From Burkholderia ambifaria (lineage in GTDB: Bacteria; Pseudomonadota; Gammaproteobacteria; Burkholderiales; Burkholderiaceae), in assembly GCF_001443045.1 (NCBI RefSeq), contig NZ_LKPJ01000023.1:46580-110579 (forward strand): DNA of 64,000 nt, given 5' to 3'. The notes beneath the pieces were generated by a model. The model ran no database searches, was not told the origin of the DNA, and worked only from the letters and a program-made list of their open reading frames with translations. The position numbers and the translations under genes were made by a program. Positions 36,337 through 45,193 of the stretch are shown here, one piece after another. Every line of letters starts with the position of its first letter. Positions within the stretch are counted from its first letter, which is position 1.

Positions 36337-36630
36337 TCAGTAGCCGTGCGTCACGAGCGACAGAACGGACAGGTCCGGATGCGTGCCGTCTATGATGCTC
36401 TTGCCGATGTGCACGGCTTCCCGAACTGCTTCGTCGACGCTCGCGTAGCTTTCCTCGCCGTCCGCGTGGAAGGGCACCGCATGATCGGGTAGCGCGGGAT
36501 TCGCACCAGGATGGCAGACATAGCCGGTGTAGGTGTAACGCGTGTCGCTGCCGGGTGCGAGGCCCGGCACCACATGGATCTCGAAGCCTTCGTAATCGAC
36601 GTGATCCGTCGCTGTCGACAGTTCGGTCAT
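36337..36630 (-). CDS. Hypothetical protein, 97 residues
   Basis: A GGAG site precedes the ATG at 36630. The acidic product begins MTELSTATDHVDYEGFEIHV and has no signal peptide or membrane segment. The segment YASVDEAVREAVHIGKSIIDG looks like a helix after a strand. Small DUF proteins with this layout (a strand pair, then EAV..A...G/K) occur in Burkholderia and Ralstonia, but I cannot name the family. Codon use matches the chromosome, which supports a real gene. Confidence 0.65.
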   Translation of the reverse strand: MTELSTATDHVDYEGFEIHVVPGLAPGSDTRYTYTGYVCHPGANPALPDHAVPFHADGEESYASVDEAVREAVHIGKSIIDGTHPDLSVLSLVTHGY

Positions 36631-36787
36631 GGCGGTCTCCGTGTGTCGCTCGCACGGATGGCGCGGGCGGCATCGAGTCGCGGCGGCGGTCGTGTCGCCG
36701 TGCTGATCGAATTCTAGGCGATGGCGGACCGGCCCGTGAGGCTTGCGCGCATCGCCTGCGGCAGCGTCGAGCTTGCCGCGTCGCGCG

Positions 36788-37189
36788 TTACCGCGTGCAG
36801 CGCGCGTCCTTGCGCTGCACGACGAGGATCACCGGGTACTTCTCGCCGTGATCGAGTTCCACCGGCGCGACGACGGTCAGCGTCGCCGGGTCGGAATCGT
36901 CGTACACGCTGACCTGCTCGTTGCGGATATACGTCACCCCGGTGCAGTTCGACGCGCGCCCGTCATCCGACACCTTGCACTGGATCTCGTTTTCCTTCAG
37001 GTAGTTGTACGGCGTCGGGCTTGCGAGATATTCGCGCAGGCTGCGCGGCGAGCCGCCGACGCCCTTCACGTACGCGATCGCGCACGACGGCGTTTGCGCG
37101 TCGGTGCCGGAGGCGGAATCGGCGGCCGCTGCGTGCGTGCTGACGGCGGCCAGCAGGGCGACGAGCGACGAGGCGATGAGGGGCTTCAT
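36788..37189 (-). CDS. Secreted hypothetical protein
   Basis: This 133-residue product has a signal peptide (residues 1-22, ending HAAA) and four Cys in the mature part (SCAIAYV, EIQCKVSDD, SNCTGVTY and the C-terminal DARCTR), suggesting two disulfides in the periplasm. The rest is beta-rich. The ATG at 37189 is chosen because it gives the signal peptide. I do not recognise the family. It lies downstream of the tRNA-Ser(UGA) terminator on the same strand. Confidence 0.7.
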   Translation of the reverse strand: MKPLIASSLVALLAAVSTHAAAADSASGTDAQTPSCAIAYVKGVGGSPRSLREYLASPTPYNYLKENEIQCKVSDDGRASNCTGVTYIRNEQVSVYDDSDPATLTVVAPVELDHGEKYPVILVVQRKDARCTR

Positions 37190-37273
37190 GACGTGGGTTT
37201 CCCGTTTCGCGAATCGGAGCGCCGGATTGTAACGGCATCCGGCGGGACGTGTCGGCACGCGGGGCGGGCAAAC

Positions 37274-37308
37274 AAAAACCCCGTCATTCGATGAATGGAC
37301 GGGGTTTG
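37274..37308 (-). terminator. Terminator after tRNA-Ser(UGA)
   Basis: On the minus strand the stem AAACCCCGTCCATTCAT / ATG-AATGACGGGGTTT ends in TTTTTG about 10 bases past the tRNA. Confidence 0.88.
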
Positions 37309-37318
37309 GCGAACTTCC

Positions 37319-37406
37319 TGGCGGAAGCGGTGAGATTCGAACTCACGGACAGTTTCCCGTCGCCGGTTTTCAAGACCGGTGCCTTAAACCGCTCGGCCAC
37401 GCTTCC
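37319..37406 (-). tRNA. tRNA-Ser (anticodon UGA)
   Basis: The 88-base cloverleaf has acceptor GGAAGCG/CGCTTCC, anticodon loop CTTGAAA between CCGGT and ACCGG, a long variable arm and a TTCGAAT T loop. CCA is encoded. It reads UCA and UCG. Confidence 0.97.
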
Positions 37407-37449
37407 ACACGAGGCGGCATTGTAACCGAAATGCCGCGTCGTTCCCGCT

Positions 37450-38664
37450 TCAATCGTCGCGCAGGAACAATTCCTGCAGGTCGTTGAGGAAACGCTGGCC
37501 GAGCGGCGTCGGTGCGATCTGCGCAAAATCGCGCGTGATCAGCCCGCGCCGCTCCGCTTCCTTGAGTGCCGGATCGATCGTGCTGATCGGCAGGCCGGTG
37601 CGTTCGACGAAACTGTGCACGGGAAAGCCCTCGACGAGCCGCAGCGTGTTCAGCATGAACTCGAACGGCAGGTCGCGCGCGCCGACTTCACGCTCTTCCT
37701 GCACCGGCGTGCCGGCCATCGCCTGTTCGATGAAGGTCGCCGGATGCTTGTAGCGCGCCTGCCGCAGGATCCGGTTCGGGAACGACAGCTTCGTGTGCGC
37801 GCCGGCGCCGATCCCGAGATAGTCGCCGAAGCGCCAGTAGTTCAGGTTGTGCTTGCACTGATGATTCGGCTTCGCGTATGCGGACACTTCGTAGCGTCCG
37901 TAACCGGCCTCGGCCGTGCGTTCGTGAATCCATTCCTGCATGTCGGCCGACGCGTCGTCGTCGGGTACCGCAGGCGGAAACTTCGCGAACATCGTGTTCG
38001 GTTCGAGCGTCAGGTGATACAGCGACAGATGCGGCGGCGCGAACGACAGCGCGGTCTCGATGTCGGCCCGGCATTCGTCGAGCGTCTGGTTCGGCAGTGC
38101 GAACATCAGGTCGAGGTTGAAGTTGTCGAACGTCTTCGCGGCGATCTCGACGGCGGCGCGCGCCTGTGCGGTGTCGTGAATGCGGCCGAGCGCTTTCAGA
38201 TGGCCTTCGTTGAAGCTCTGGATGCCGACCGACAGGCGGTTCACGCCGCTCGCGCGGAACTGCGCGAACTTCGCGGCCTCGAACGTGCCCGGATTCGCCT
38301 CGAGCGTGATCTCGGCGTCGGCATCGAGCGGCAGCAGCGCGCGCACGTCAGACAGCAGCCGGTCGAGGCCGGCCGCGGACAGCAGGCTCGGCGTGCCGCC
38401 ACCGATGAACACCGTATGCACCTGGCGGCCCCAGACGAGCGGCAGTGCCTGTTCGAGATCGGCGCGCAGCGCGTCGAGATACTCGGTTTCCGGGAACCGC
38501 TCGCCGTTCCACTCGTGCGAGTTGAAATCGCAGTACGGGCACTTGCGCACGCACCACGGGAAATGTACGTACAGCGCGAGCGGCGGCAGCGACGTGAGCC
38601 GCACCTGCCCGGGCGACGTGAACGTCGCGACGACGCGCGCGCCGGTTTGCGCTGCCTGGCTCAT
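37450..38664 (-). CDS. hemW: Radical SAM heme chaperone HemW (HemN-like)
   Basis: HemW is a radical SAM protein that binds heme and hands it to respiratory enzymes; it was formerly annotated as coproporphyrinogen oxidase. The 404-residue product has the cluster motif CVRKCPYCDF (CxxxCxxC) near residue 38, GGGTPSLL, and HemW-type NLDLMFALPNQT. It lacks the N-terminal extension of true HemN. It sits 34 bases after rdgB on the same strand, following rph-rdgB. Confidence 0.93.
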   Translation of the reverse strand: MSQAAQTGARVVATFTSPGQVRLTSLPPLALYVHFPWCVRKCPYCDFNSHEWNGERFPETEYLDALRADLEQALPLVWGRQVHTVFIGGGTPSLLSAAGLDRLLSDVRALLPLDADAEITLEANPGTFEAAKFAQFRASGVNRLSVGIQSFNEGHLKALGRIHDTAQARAAVEIAAKTFDNFNLDLMFALPNQTLDECRADIETALSFAPPHLSLYHLTLEPNTMFAKFPPAVPDDDASADMQEWIHERTAEAGYGRYEVSAYAKPNHQCKHNLNYWRFGDYLGIGAGAHTKLSFPNRILRQARYKHPATFIEQAMAGTPVQEEREVGARDLPFEFMLNTLRLVEGFPVHSFVERTGLPISTIDPALKEAERRGLITRDFAQIAPTPLGQRFLNDLQELFLRDD

Positions 38665-38698
38665 GCGGCCTCCGGCTGCGAATGCGTGACGAAGACGA

Positions 38699-39328
38699 TC
38701 ATGCGGGTTCCTCCGCGAGCCGAGCGAGCAGCGCCTTCAGCGCAAGTGCGCGATGGCTGTGCGTGTTCTTCACGGCCGGCTCGAGTTCGGCTGCCGTCGC
38801 GCCGAGCGACGGCAGATGGAAATACGGGTCATAGCCGAATCCGTGCTCGCCGCGCGGCGTGTCGACGATCTCGCCGACCCAGCGGCCTTCGGCGAACAGC
38901 GGCTCGGGATCGTCCGCGTGGCGCACCAGCGCGAGCACGCAGCAATAGTATGCGCGCCGGTCGTCGACGCCGTGCAGCTGCTCGACGAGATACGCATTGT
39001 TCGCCGCGTCGCCCTTGTCGCGGCCCGCGCGCTGCGCGTAGCGCGCCGAATAGACGCCCGGTGCGCCGCGCAGCGCACGCACGCACAGGCCCGAATCGTC
39101 GGCGATCGCCGGCAGGCCGGTGAGGCGCGACGCATGCCGCGCTTTCGCCAGCGCATTCTCGATGAACGTGCCGAACGGCTCTTCCGCCTCGGGCACGGCC
39201 AGGTCACCCTGCGGCACGATCTCGATGCCGACTGTCGAGAACAGCGCGGTGAATTCGCGCAGCTTGCCGGCGTTGTTCGACGCGAGCACGATGCGCGACA
39301 GCGGCGCGAGGGTGCGATCGTCAGACAT
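38699..39328 (-). CDS. rdgB: dITP/XTP pyrophosphatase (RdgB/HAM1)
   Basis: The enzyme removes inosine and xanthosine triphosphates from the nucleotide pool. The 209-residue product has IVLASNNAGKLREF at the N-terminus, the metal-site ADDSGLCVRALRGAPGVYSARYA and the C-terminal SHRALALKAL, all family hallmarks. The start overlaps the end of rph by 8 bases. Confidence 0.96.
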   Translation of the reverse strand: MSDDRTLAPLSRIVLASNNAGKLREFTALFSTVGIEIVPQGDLAVPEAEEPFGTFIENALAKARHASRLTGLPAIADDSGLCVRALRGAPGVYSARYAQRAGRDKGDAANNAYLVEQLHGVDDRRAYYCCVLALVRHADDPEPLFAEGRWVGEIVDTPRGEHGFGYDPYFHLPSLGATAAELEPAVKNTHSHRALALKALLARLAEEPA

Positions 39329-40061
39329 GGGCGGCGCCCAGCACGTCCTTCTGCAGCTGCACGAGCTGGCCGATCCCGCTTTGCGCGAGGTCGAGCAGCG
39401 CGTTCATCTCGGCGCGCGAGAACGGCACGCCTTCGGCGGTGCCCTGGACTTCGACGAAGCCGCCGGCGCCCGTCATCACGACGTTCATGTCGGTGTCGCA
39501 GCGCGAATCTTCCGCGTAGTCGAGGTCGAGCACGGGCGCGCCTTCGTACACGCCGACCGAGATCGCGGCAACGTGGTCGGTGATCGGCGAACGCGCGAGC
39601 TTGCCGGCCGTGATCAGTTTCGACACGGCGTCGTGCGCGGCGACGAAGGCGCCGGTGATGCTCGCCGTGCGCGTGCCGCCGTCGGCCTGGATCACGTCGC
39701 AGTCGATGTGGATCGTGCGTGGGCCGAGCGCCTCGAGATCGAACACCGCACGCAGCGCGCGGCCGATCAGGCGCTGAATTTCCTGCGTACGGCCCGTCTG
39801 CTTGCCGCGTGCGGCCTCACGGTCGCTGCGCGTGTGCGTCGCGCGCGGCAGCATTCCGTATTCGGCCGTCAGCCAGCCCTGGCCGCGATCGCGCAGGAAT
39901 TCGGGCACGCGTTCGGCGACGCTCGCGGTGCAGATCACCTTGGTGTCGCCGAATTCGACCAGGACCGAGCCTTCGGCGTGTTTCGTGTAGTGGCGCGTGA
40001 GGGCGACCTTGCGCAGTTCGTCGGCGCGACGGCCGCTCGGGCGGGACAGGGAAGACGTCAT
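39321..40061 (-). CDS. rph: Ribonuclease PH
   Basis: This phosphorolytic 3'-exoribonuclease trims tRNA precursors. The 246-residue product starts MTSSLSRPSGRRADELR and has SVLVEFGDTKVICTASV, RTIHIDCDVIQADGGTRTASI and DLDYAEDSRCDTDMN, which hold the phosphate and metal sites. An open frame upstream of 40061 is non-homologous. It is the first gene of rph-rdgB-hemW and divergent from yicC. Confidence 0.96.
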   Translation of the reverse strand: MTSSLSRPSGRRADELRKVALTRHYTKHAEGSVLVEFGDTKVICTASVAERVPEFLRDRGQGWLTAEYGMLPRATHTRSDREAARGKQTGRTQEIQRLIGRALRAVFDLEALGPRTIHIDCDVIQADGGTRTASITGAFVAAHDAVSKLITAGKLARSPITDHVAAISVGVYEGAPVLDLDYAEDSRCDTDMNVVMTGAGGFVEVQGTAEGVPFSRAEMNALLDLAQSGIGQLVQLQKDVLGAAHV

Positions 40062-40236
40062 GGGGGAATCGTGGACGGAAGAGGAAACCCCGATTTTAGC
40101 GCCGAACGGCAGCCTTGCCCGGCGGGGTGGGGCGCAAAAATGGGATAATGCGCGCTTCCCGCCCCGCGCCTTGCAATGCGCCGGGCGCCTCGACATATCC
40201 CCGCCCGAGAAGGGCACCCAGACGGCGAGACGAACC

Positions 40237-41160
40237 ATGATCTACAGCATGACGGGCTATGCGAGCGCGACGCGCGAACTCGCGACGGCCACCGGCAACG
40301 GCGGCACCAGCGTGTCGGTCGAACTGCGCACCGTGAACTCGCGCTTCCTCGACCTGAATTTCCGCATGCCGGACGACGTGCGCGCGTGCGAACCCGCGCT
40401 GCGCGAAATGCTGATGAACAAGCTGTCGCGCGGCAAGGTCGACGTGCGCATCAACCTGCAGCGCGGCGAGCAGAGCATCGGCGCGGGCGCGCTGAACCAG
40501 TCGGCGCTCGGCCAGCTCGCCGAGCTCGAGCGCTCGGTGCTCGATGCGTTCCCGGGTGTCGGCCGCCTGCGCGCGGGCGAGATCCTGCGCTGGCCGGGCG
40601 TGCTCGCCGAGAGCGGCGTGTCGGCGGAAGCGATCCGCGACGCGGTGCTCGCGTGCGGCAAGGAAGCGATCGGCGAGCTCGTCGTCGTGCGTTCGCGCGA
40701 AGGCGCGCAGCTGGCCACGATGCTGCTGTCGAACGTCACTGAAATGGAAGCGATCGTCGCGCGCATCACGCCGCTCGTGCCGGAGCTGATCGCGAAGCAT
40801 CAGCAGAAGATCGTCGAGCGGCTGCAGGAAGCGCTCGGCCTCGCGGCGCCCGAAGGCAGCGCGGCGATCGTCACGCGCGAGGAAGCCGCGGAACGCATTC
40901 GTCAGGAAGTGACGATGTACGGCATCCGGATCGACATCGCGGAAGAGCTGTCGCGACTCACCGCGCACCTGAACGAAACGCGTCACGTGATCGAGAAGGG
41001 CGGCCGCGTCGGCAAGCGTCTCGACTTCATGATGCAGGAACTGAATCGCGAAGCAAACACGCTCGGCTCGAAGGCGGCGGCGAAGGAACTGGCCGACGCG
41101 TCGATGGCACTGAAGCTGCTGATCGAGCAGATGCGCGAGCAAGTGCAAAACCTGGAGTAA
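40237..41160 (+). CDS. yicC: YicC family endoribonuclease
   Basis: The 307-residue protein starts MIYSMTGYASA and has VELRTVNSRFLDLNFRMP, with the C-terminal DUF1732-type segment RLDFMMQELNREANTLGSKA. YicC is a stress-linked endoribonuclease in E. coli. It is 7 bases upstream of gmk, the usual neighbour, and probably heads a yicC-gmk-rpoZ-spoT transcript. Confidence 0.94.
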   Translation: MIYSMTGYASATRELATATGNGGTSVSVELRTVNSRFLDLNFRMPDDVRACEPALREMLMNKLSRGKVDVRINLQRGEQSIGAGALNQSALGQLAELERSVLDAFPGVGRLRAGEILRWPGVLAESGVSAEAIRDAVLACGKEAIGELVVVRSREGAQLATMLLSNVTEMEAIVARITPLVPELIAKHQQKIVERLQEALGLAAPEGSAAIVTREEAAERIRQEVTMYGIRIDIAEELSRLTAHLNETRHVIEKGGRVGKRLDFMMQELNREANTLGSKAAAKELADASMALKLLIEQMREQVQNLE

Positions 41161-41167
41161 AAGCAAC

Positions 41168-41851
41168 ATGACCGACCCTAACCGCGACGGCCACGCGTCG
41201 CATGCGCTGCACGGCGGCGTCTATCCCGGCAACCTGTTCATGGTCATCGCCCCGTCGGGCGCCGGCAAGTCGACGCTCGTGAACGCGCTGCTGTCGAAGG
41301 ACAGCGACATCTGCCTGTCGATTTCGTACACGACGCGCAAGCCGCGCCCCAACGAGCAGGACGGCCAGCACTACCACTTCACGACCGTCGAGGATTTCCG
41401 TGTGCGCCACGCCGCGCATGAATTCCTCGAGAGCGCGGAAGTGCACGGCAACTACTACGGCACGTCGCGCGTCTGGATCGAGGAGCAGATGGCGAACGGC
41501 CATGACGTGCTGCTCGAGATCGACTGGCAGGGCGCGCTGCAGGTGAAGAAGCAGTTCCGCAACGCGGTCGGCATCTTCATTCTGCCGCCGTCGCTCGATG
41601 CGCTCGAGGAGCGCCTGAAGAAGCGCGGGCAGGACGAGCCGAACGTGATCACGCGACGCCTGCTCGCCGCGGGCAGCGAGATGGCGCACGCATCCGAAGC
41701 GGAATACGTCGTGATCAACGAGAATTTCGATCGTGCGCTGGCCGAGCTCGAATGCATCGTCGCGGCGACGCGCCTGCGCTTTGCTTCGCAGTACGCGCGA
41801 CATGCGGAGCTGTTCATCGAGCTCGGTATCCATCTGCCCCACGCGGAATGA
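41168..41851 (+). CDS. gmk: Guanylate kinase
   Basis: Gmk phosphorylates GMP to GDP. The 227-residue product has the P-loop APSGAGKSTLVNALL near residue 28, the GMP-binding SYTTRKPRPNEQDGQHY and the lid ESAEVHGNYYGT. The N-terminal 20 residues precede the fold and are slightly longer than in E. coli. Located between yicC and rpoZ. Confidence 0.97.
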   Translation: MTDPNRDGHASHALHGGVYPGNLFMVIAPSGAGKSTLVNALLSKDSDICLSISYTTRKPRPNEQDGQHYHFTTVEDFRVRHAAHEFLESAEVHGNYYGTSRVWIEEQMANGHDVLLEIDWQGALQVKKQFRNAVGIFILPPSLDALEERLKKRGQDEPNVITRRLLAAGSEMAHASEAEYVVINENFDRALAELECIVAATRLRFASQYARHAELFIELGIHLPHAE

Positions 41852-41909
41852 CGCGGGGGTAGAGGGACATAAGGTAGAATAAGGACTATATTCAGAAGGA
41901 ATTACCAAC

Positions 41910-42113
41910 ATGGCTCGCATTACCGTCGAAGACTGCCTGAAGCAAATCCCCAACCGCTTCGAACTGGCGCTCGCCGCCACCTACCGCGCGCGGCAGCTCG
42001 CGCAAGGCCATACGCCGAAGATCGAGAGCCGCGACAAGCCGACCGTCGTCGCGCTGCGCGAGATCGCCGCCGGCCAGGTCGGCGTCGAGATGCTGAAGAA
42101 GGTGCCGGTGTAA
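41910..42113 (+). CDS. rpoZ: RNA polymerase omega subunit
   Basis: Omega binds beta-prime and helps RNA polymerase assembly and ppGpp response. The 67-residue product reads [20 protein letters not shown] and has the [10 protein letters not shown] helix, of typical length for the class. It stands directly upstream of the (p)ppGpp synthetase/hydrolase. Confidence 0.97.
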
Positions 42114-42176
42114 CGCGCATCCGGCCCGTTCCAGCCATGTAGTCCACGCGCGCAACGACTCGACCTGGAGGCGAAT

Positions 42177-44543
42177 ATGAGCACCACCCCATCGTCCGCC
42201 TCCGCGGATTCGACCACCGAAGCCACGGCCCAGTCGCCTGCGCGCCAGTACATCGACGCGGTCCTCGAACAGTCCTTCCGGCATCTGTTCGGGCCGACCG
42301 CCACTCCGGAGCAGCCGCGCAAGCACGGTGTCGTTTCGATCGCGAAACTGACGACCGCGCTTGCCGAGTATCTCCCTCCGGAAGAAATCAAAGAGGTCAA
42401 GGCGGCGTTCCACTTCAGCGACGAAGCCCACCTCGGTCAATATCGCCAGAGCGGCGAACCCTACATCACCCATCCCGTCGCCGTCGCGGAAATCTGCGCC
42501 GGCTGGAAGCTCGACGCGCAAGCCGTGATGGCAGCGTTGCTGCACGACGTGATGGAAGACCAGGGCGTGACCAAGAGCGAGCTGGCCGAACGCTTCGGCC
42601 CGAAGGTCGCCGAACTGGTCGACGGCCTGTCGAAGCTCGACAAGATGGAGTTCCGCAGTCGCGAGGAAGCGCAGGCGGAAAACTTCCGAAAGATGCTGCT
42701 CGCGATGGCACGCGACGTGCGCGTCATCCTCGTCAAGCTCGCCGACCGCTTGCACAACATGCGCACGCTCGGCGCGGTGCCGATGGAAAAGCGCCGCCGC
42801 GTCGCACGCGAGACGCTCGACATCTATGCGCCGATCGCGCACCGCCTCGGGTTGAACAACACGTATCGCGAGCTGCAGGACATGAGCTTCGCGAATTTCA
42901 ACCCGCATCGCTACGCAACGCTCGAGAAGGCCGTGAAGGCCGCGCGCGGCAACCGCCGCGAAGTGATCAGCAAGATCCTCGAGGCTGCGCAACGCGCGAT
43001 GACCGACGCGAAGATCGACGCCGAGATCACCGGCCGCGAAAAGACGATCTACAGCATCTACCGCAAGATGCGCGACAAGCAGCTGTCGTTCTCGCAGGTG
43101 CTCGACGTGTACGGCTTTCGCGTCGTCGTCGAGAGCCCGCTCGACTGCTACACGTGCATCGGCGCGCTGCACGCGCTGTACAAGCCCGTGCCCGGCAAGT
43201 TCAAGGACTACATCGCGATCCCGAAGATCAACGGCTATCAGTCGCTGCACACGACGCTCGTCGGCCCGTTCGGCGCGCCGATCGAGTTTCAGGTGCGCAC
43301 GCGCAAGATGCACGAGATCGCCGAGGCCGGCGTGGCCGCGCACTGGTTGTACAAGAACGGCGGCGCGGATCTGAACGATGTGCAGAAGCGCGCGCATCAG
43401 TGGCTGAAGTCGCTGCTCGACATCCAGAGCGAAGCCGGCGATTCGAGCGAATTCCTCGAGCACGTGAAGATCGACCTGTTCCCGGATGCGGTCTACGTGT
43501 TTACGCCGAAGTCGAAGATCATGGCGCTGCCGCGCGGCGCGACGGCGCTCGATTTCGCGTATTCGATCCACAGCGACCTCGGCAACCAGTGCGTGGCCGT
43601 GAAGATCAACAACGAGCTGCTGCCGCTGCGTACCGAGTTGAAGAGCGGCGACATCGTCGAGGTGATCACCGCGCCGTATTCGAAGCCGAACCCCGCGTGG
43701 CTCGGTTTCGTGCGTACCGGCAAGGCACGCTCGGCGATTCGTCACTACCTGAAGACGATGCGCCTGAACGAGTCGGTGCAGCTCGGCGAGCGGCTCGTCG
43801 ACCAGAGCCTGAAGGGTTATGGGCTCGCACTGGCCGACGTGACGCCGGAAGTGTGGGAAAAGCTCGTGCAGTGGACGGGCAACAAGAGCCGCCAGGAAAT
43901 CTTCGCGGACATCGGCCTCGGCCGCCGCGTCGCTGCGGTGATGGCCAAGCGCATCGAGGTACTGATGAGCGGCCGCGATGCGGACGACGACCTGCCGAAG
44001 TCCGAGCGTCATCCCGCACACAATGCGCCGCCGGTCGTGATTACCGGCACCGAAGGGATGTCCGTGCAGCTGTCGGCGTGCTGCCGGCCGATTCCGGGCG
44101 ATGCGATCATGGGCTATATCGGCATTGGCCTCGGGATGGCGATTCATACGACCGATTGCCGTGTCGCGCAGCGCATCCATCGCCGCGATCCGGGCCGCTG
44201 GATCGACGTCGAATGGGCGCCGCAGCCGGGACGTCTGTTCGACGTCGCGGTGAAGGCGCTCGTGAAGAACACGAAGGGCATCTTCGCGCGTGTCGCGGCG
44301 GACATCACGTCCGCCGACGCGAACATCGTCCACATCGCGATGGACGAGGACCTGACGCACGAATCGACGGTGCTGCGCTTCGTGATCCAGGTCAGCGATC
44401 GCGTGCACCTTGCGAACGTGATGCGGCGCGTGCGGACCAATCCGGACGTGATGCGGATCATGCGCGAGCGCTCGACCGACGACAGCGTGCATGCGCGTCA
44501 CGACGGCGGCATGCGCATCGAGCGCGAACGGCAGGATTACTGA
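42177..44543 (+). CDS. spoT: Bifunctional (p)ppGpp synthetase/hydrolase
   Basis: This stringent-response enzyme makes and degrades (p)ppGpp. The 788-residue product has an N-terminal HD hydrolase domain (HPVAVAEICAGWKLDAQ, ALLHDVMEDQG) and a synthetase domain with DVYGFRVVVES and IPKINGYQSLHTTLVGPFG. These are followed by a TGS domain (VYVFTPKSKIMALPRGATALDFAYSIHSDLG), a Cys-containing linker (LSACCRPIPGD) and a C-terminal ACT domain. The intact HD motif supports hydrolase activity. It follows rpoZ as in most proteobacteria. Confidence 0.96.
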   Translation: MSTTPSSASADSTTEATAQSPARQYIDAVLEQSFRHLFGPTATPEQPRKHGVVSIAKLTTALAEYLPPEEIKEVKAAFHFSDEAHLGQYRQSGEPYITHPVAVAEICAGWKLDAQAVMAALLHDVMEDQGVTKSELAERFGPKVAELVDGLSKLDKMEFRSREEAQAENFRKMLLAMARDVRVILVKLADRLHNMRTLGAVPMEKRRRVARETLDIYAPIAHRLGLNNTYRELQDMSFANFNPHRYATLEKAVKAARGNRREVISKILEAAQRAMTDAKIDAEITGREKTIYSIYRKMRDKQLSFSQVLDVYGFRVVVESPLDCYTCIGALHALYKPVPGKFKDYIAIPKINGYQSLHTTLVGPFGAPIEFQVRTRKMHEIAEAGVAAHWLYKNGGADLNDVQKRAHQWLKSLLDIQSEAGDSSEFLEHVKIDLFPDAVYVFTPKSKIMALPRGATALDFAYSIHSDLGNQCVAVKINNELLPLRTELKSGDIVEVITAPYSKPNPAWLGFVRTGKARSAIRHYLKTMRLNESVQLGERLVDQSLKGYGLALADVTPEVWEKLVQWTGNKSRQEIFADIGLGRRVAAVMAKRIEVLMSGRDADDDLPKSERHPAHNAPPVVITGTEGMSVQLSACCRPIPGDAIMGYIGIGLGMAIHTTDCRVAQRIHRRDPGRWIDVEWAPQPGRLFDVAVKALVKNTKGIFARVAADITSADANIVHIAMDEDLTHESTVLRFVIQVSDRVHLANVMRRVRTNPDVMRIMRERSTDDSVHARHDGGMRIERERQDY

Positions 44544-44671
44544 CGCGACGCGTTGCACGGACGGCGGCCACGGGCCGCCGTTTTTGTTGGTGGCGCGGGT
44601 TCGACGACGTTGTGCGGGAGCAGGTCGAGCGGACGTAGTGGTCGCAGGGAAGAGGGGAGCAGAAAAGAAAA

Positions 44672-44697
44672 AAGGGCCTTCCCGGAGGAAGGCCCTT
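44672..44697 (-). terminator. Terminator of the tRNA-Arg array
   Basis: AAGGGCCTTCC / GGAAGGCCCTT with a short loop runs into T-rich sequence on the minus strand, 7 bases after the last tRNA-Arg copy. It can also stop the converging spoT transcript. Confidence 0.85.
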
Positions 44698-44703
44698 CTG
44701 AGG

Positions 44704-44780
44704 TGGCGCGGCTGGCAGGATTCGAACCCACGACCCCTTGGTTCGTAGCCAAGTACTCTATCCAACTGAGCTACAGCCGC
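44704..44780 (-). tRNA. tRNA-Arg (anticodon ACG), copy nearest the terminator
   Basis: The 77-base cloverleaf has acceptor GCGGCTG/CAGCCGC, anticodon loop CTACGAA between CTTGG and CCAAG, and encoded CCA. It is identical to the two copies at 44842-44918 and 44987-45063. The A34 is expected to be edited to inosine. Confidence 0.97.
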
Positions 44781-44841
44781 ACGCAAAACGGTACTGCTTC
44801 AACTGTCGGAACCTTCTGCGATGGGAAGGCCCCCAAAAAGA

Positions 44842-44918
44842 TGGCGCGGCTGGCAGGATTCGAACCCACGACCCCTTGGTTCGTAGCCAAGTACTCTATC
44901 CAACTGAGCTACAGCCGC
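44842..44918 (-). tRNA. tRNA-Arg (anticodon ACG), middle copy
   Basis: Identical in all 77 bases to the flanking copies. A weaker inverted repeat (CCTTC...GAAGG) lies downstream at about 44812-44836, related in sequence to the array terminator. Confidence 0.97.
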
Positions 44919-44986
44919 ACGCAATAACAAAACAACGACTACTTCGAACTGAAAGGGCCTTCGGTTCGGAAGGCCCTCGAAAAAAG

Positions 44987-45063
44987 TGGCGCGGCTGGCA
45001 GGATTCGAACCCACGACCCCTTGGTTCGTAGCCAAGTACTCTATCCAACTGAGCTACAGCCGC
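44987..45063 (-). tRNA. tRNA-Arg (anticodon ACG), first transcribed copy
   Basis: This is the promoter-proximal copy. A -10-like TATACT lies upstream on the minus strand at 45082-45077. A strong hairpin AGGGCCTTC / GAAGGCCCT at 44954-44977 follows it. That hairpin may be a processing or partial termination signal between copies. Confidence 0.97.
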
Positions 45064-45193
45064 ACGCAGAAGCGGAAGTATAGCAGAGCCGTATAAAAAG
45101 GGAAGCCTTATTCACAAAATATGTCGCGCGATCTTGCACGGCCGCCTTCGTGTACTCTTGGGGCATCAGTCATCCAGGTTTTGAATCTGCATC

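Noticed and set aside
41892..44786. A 964-codon open frame on the minus strand across rpoZ and spoT
   Set aside because: It is a shadow of spoT and even runs into the tRNA-Arg array. No domain or start signal supports it.
44672..45063. A CRISPR-like array
   Set aside because: The repeated units are three full tRNA-Arg genes with clear cloverleaves, not short repeats with unique spacers.
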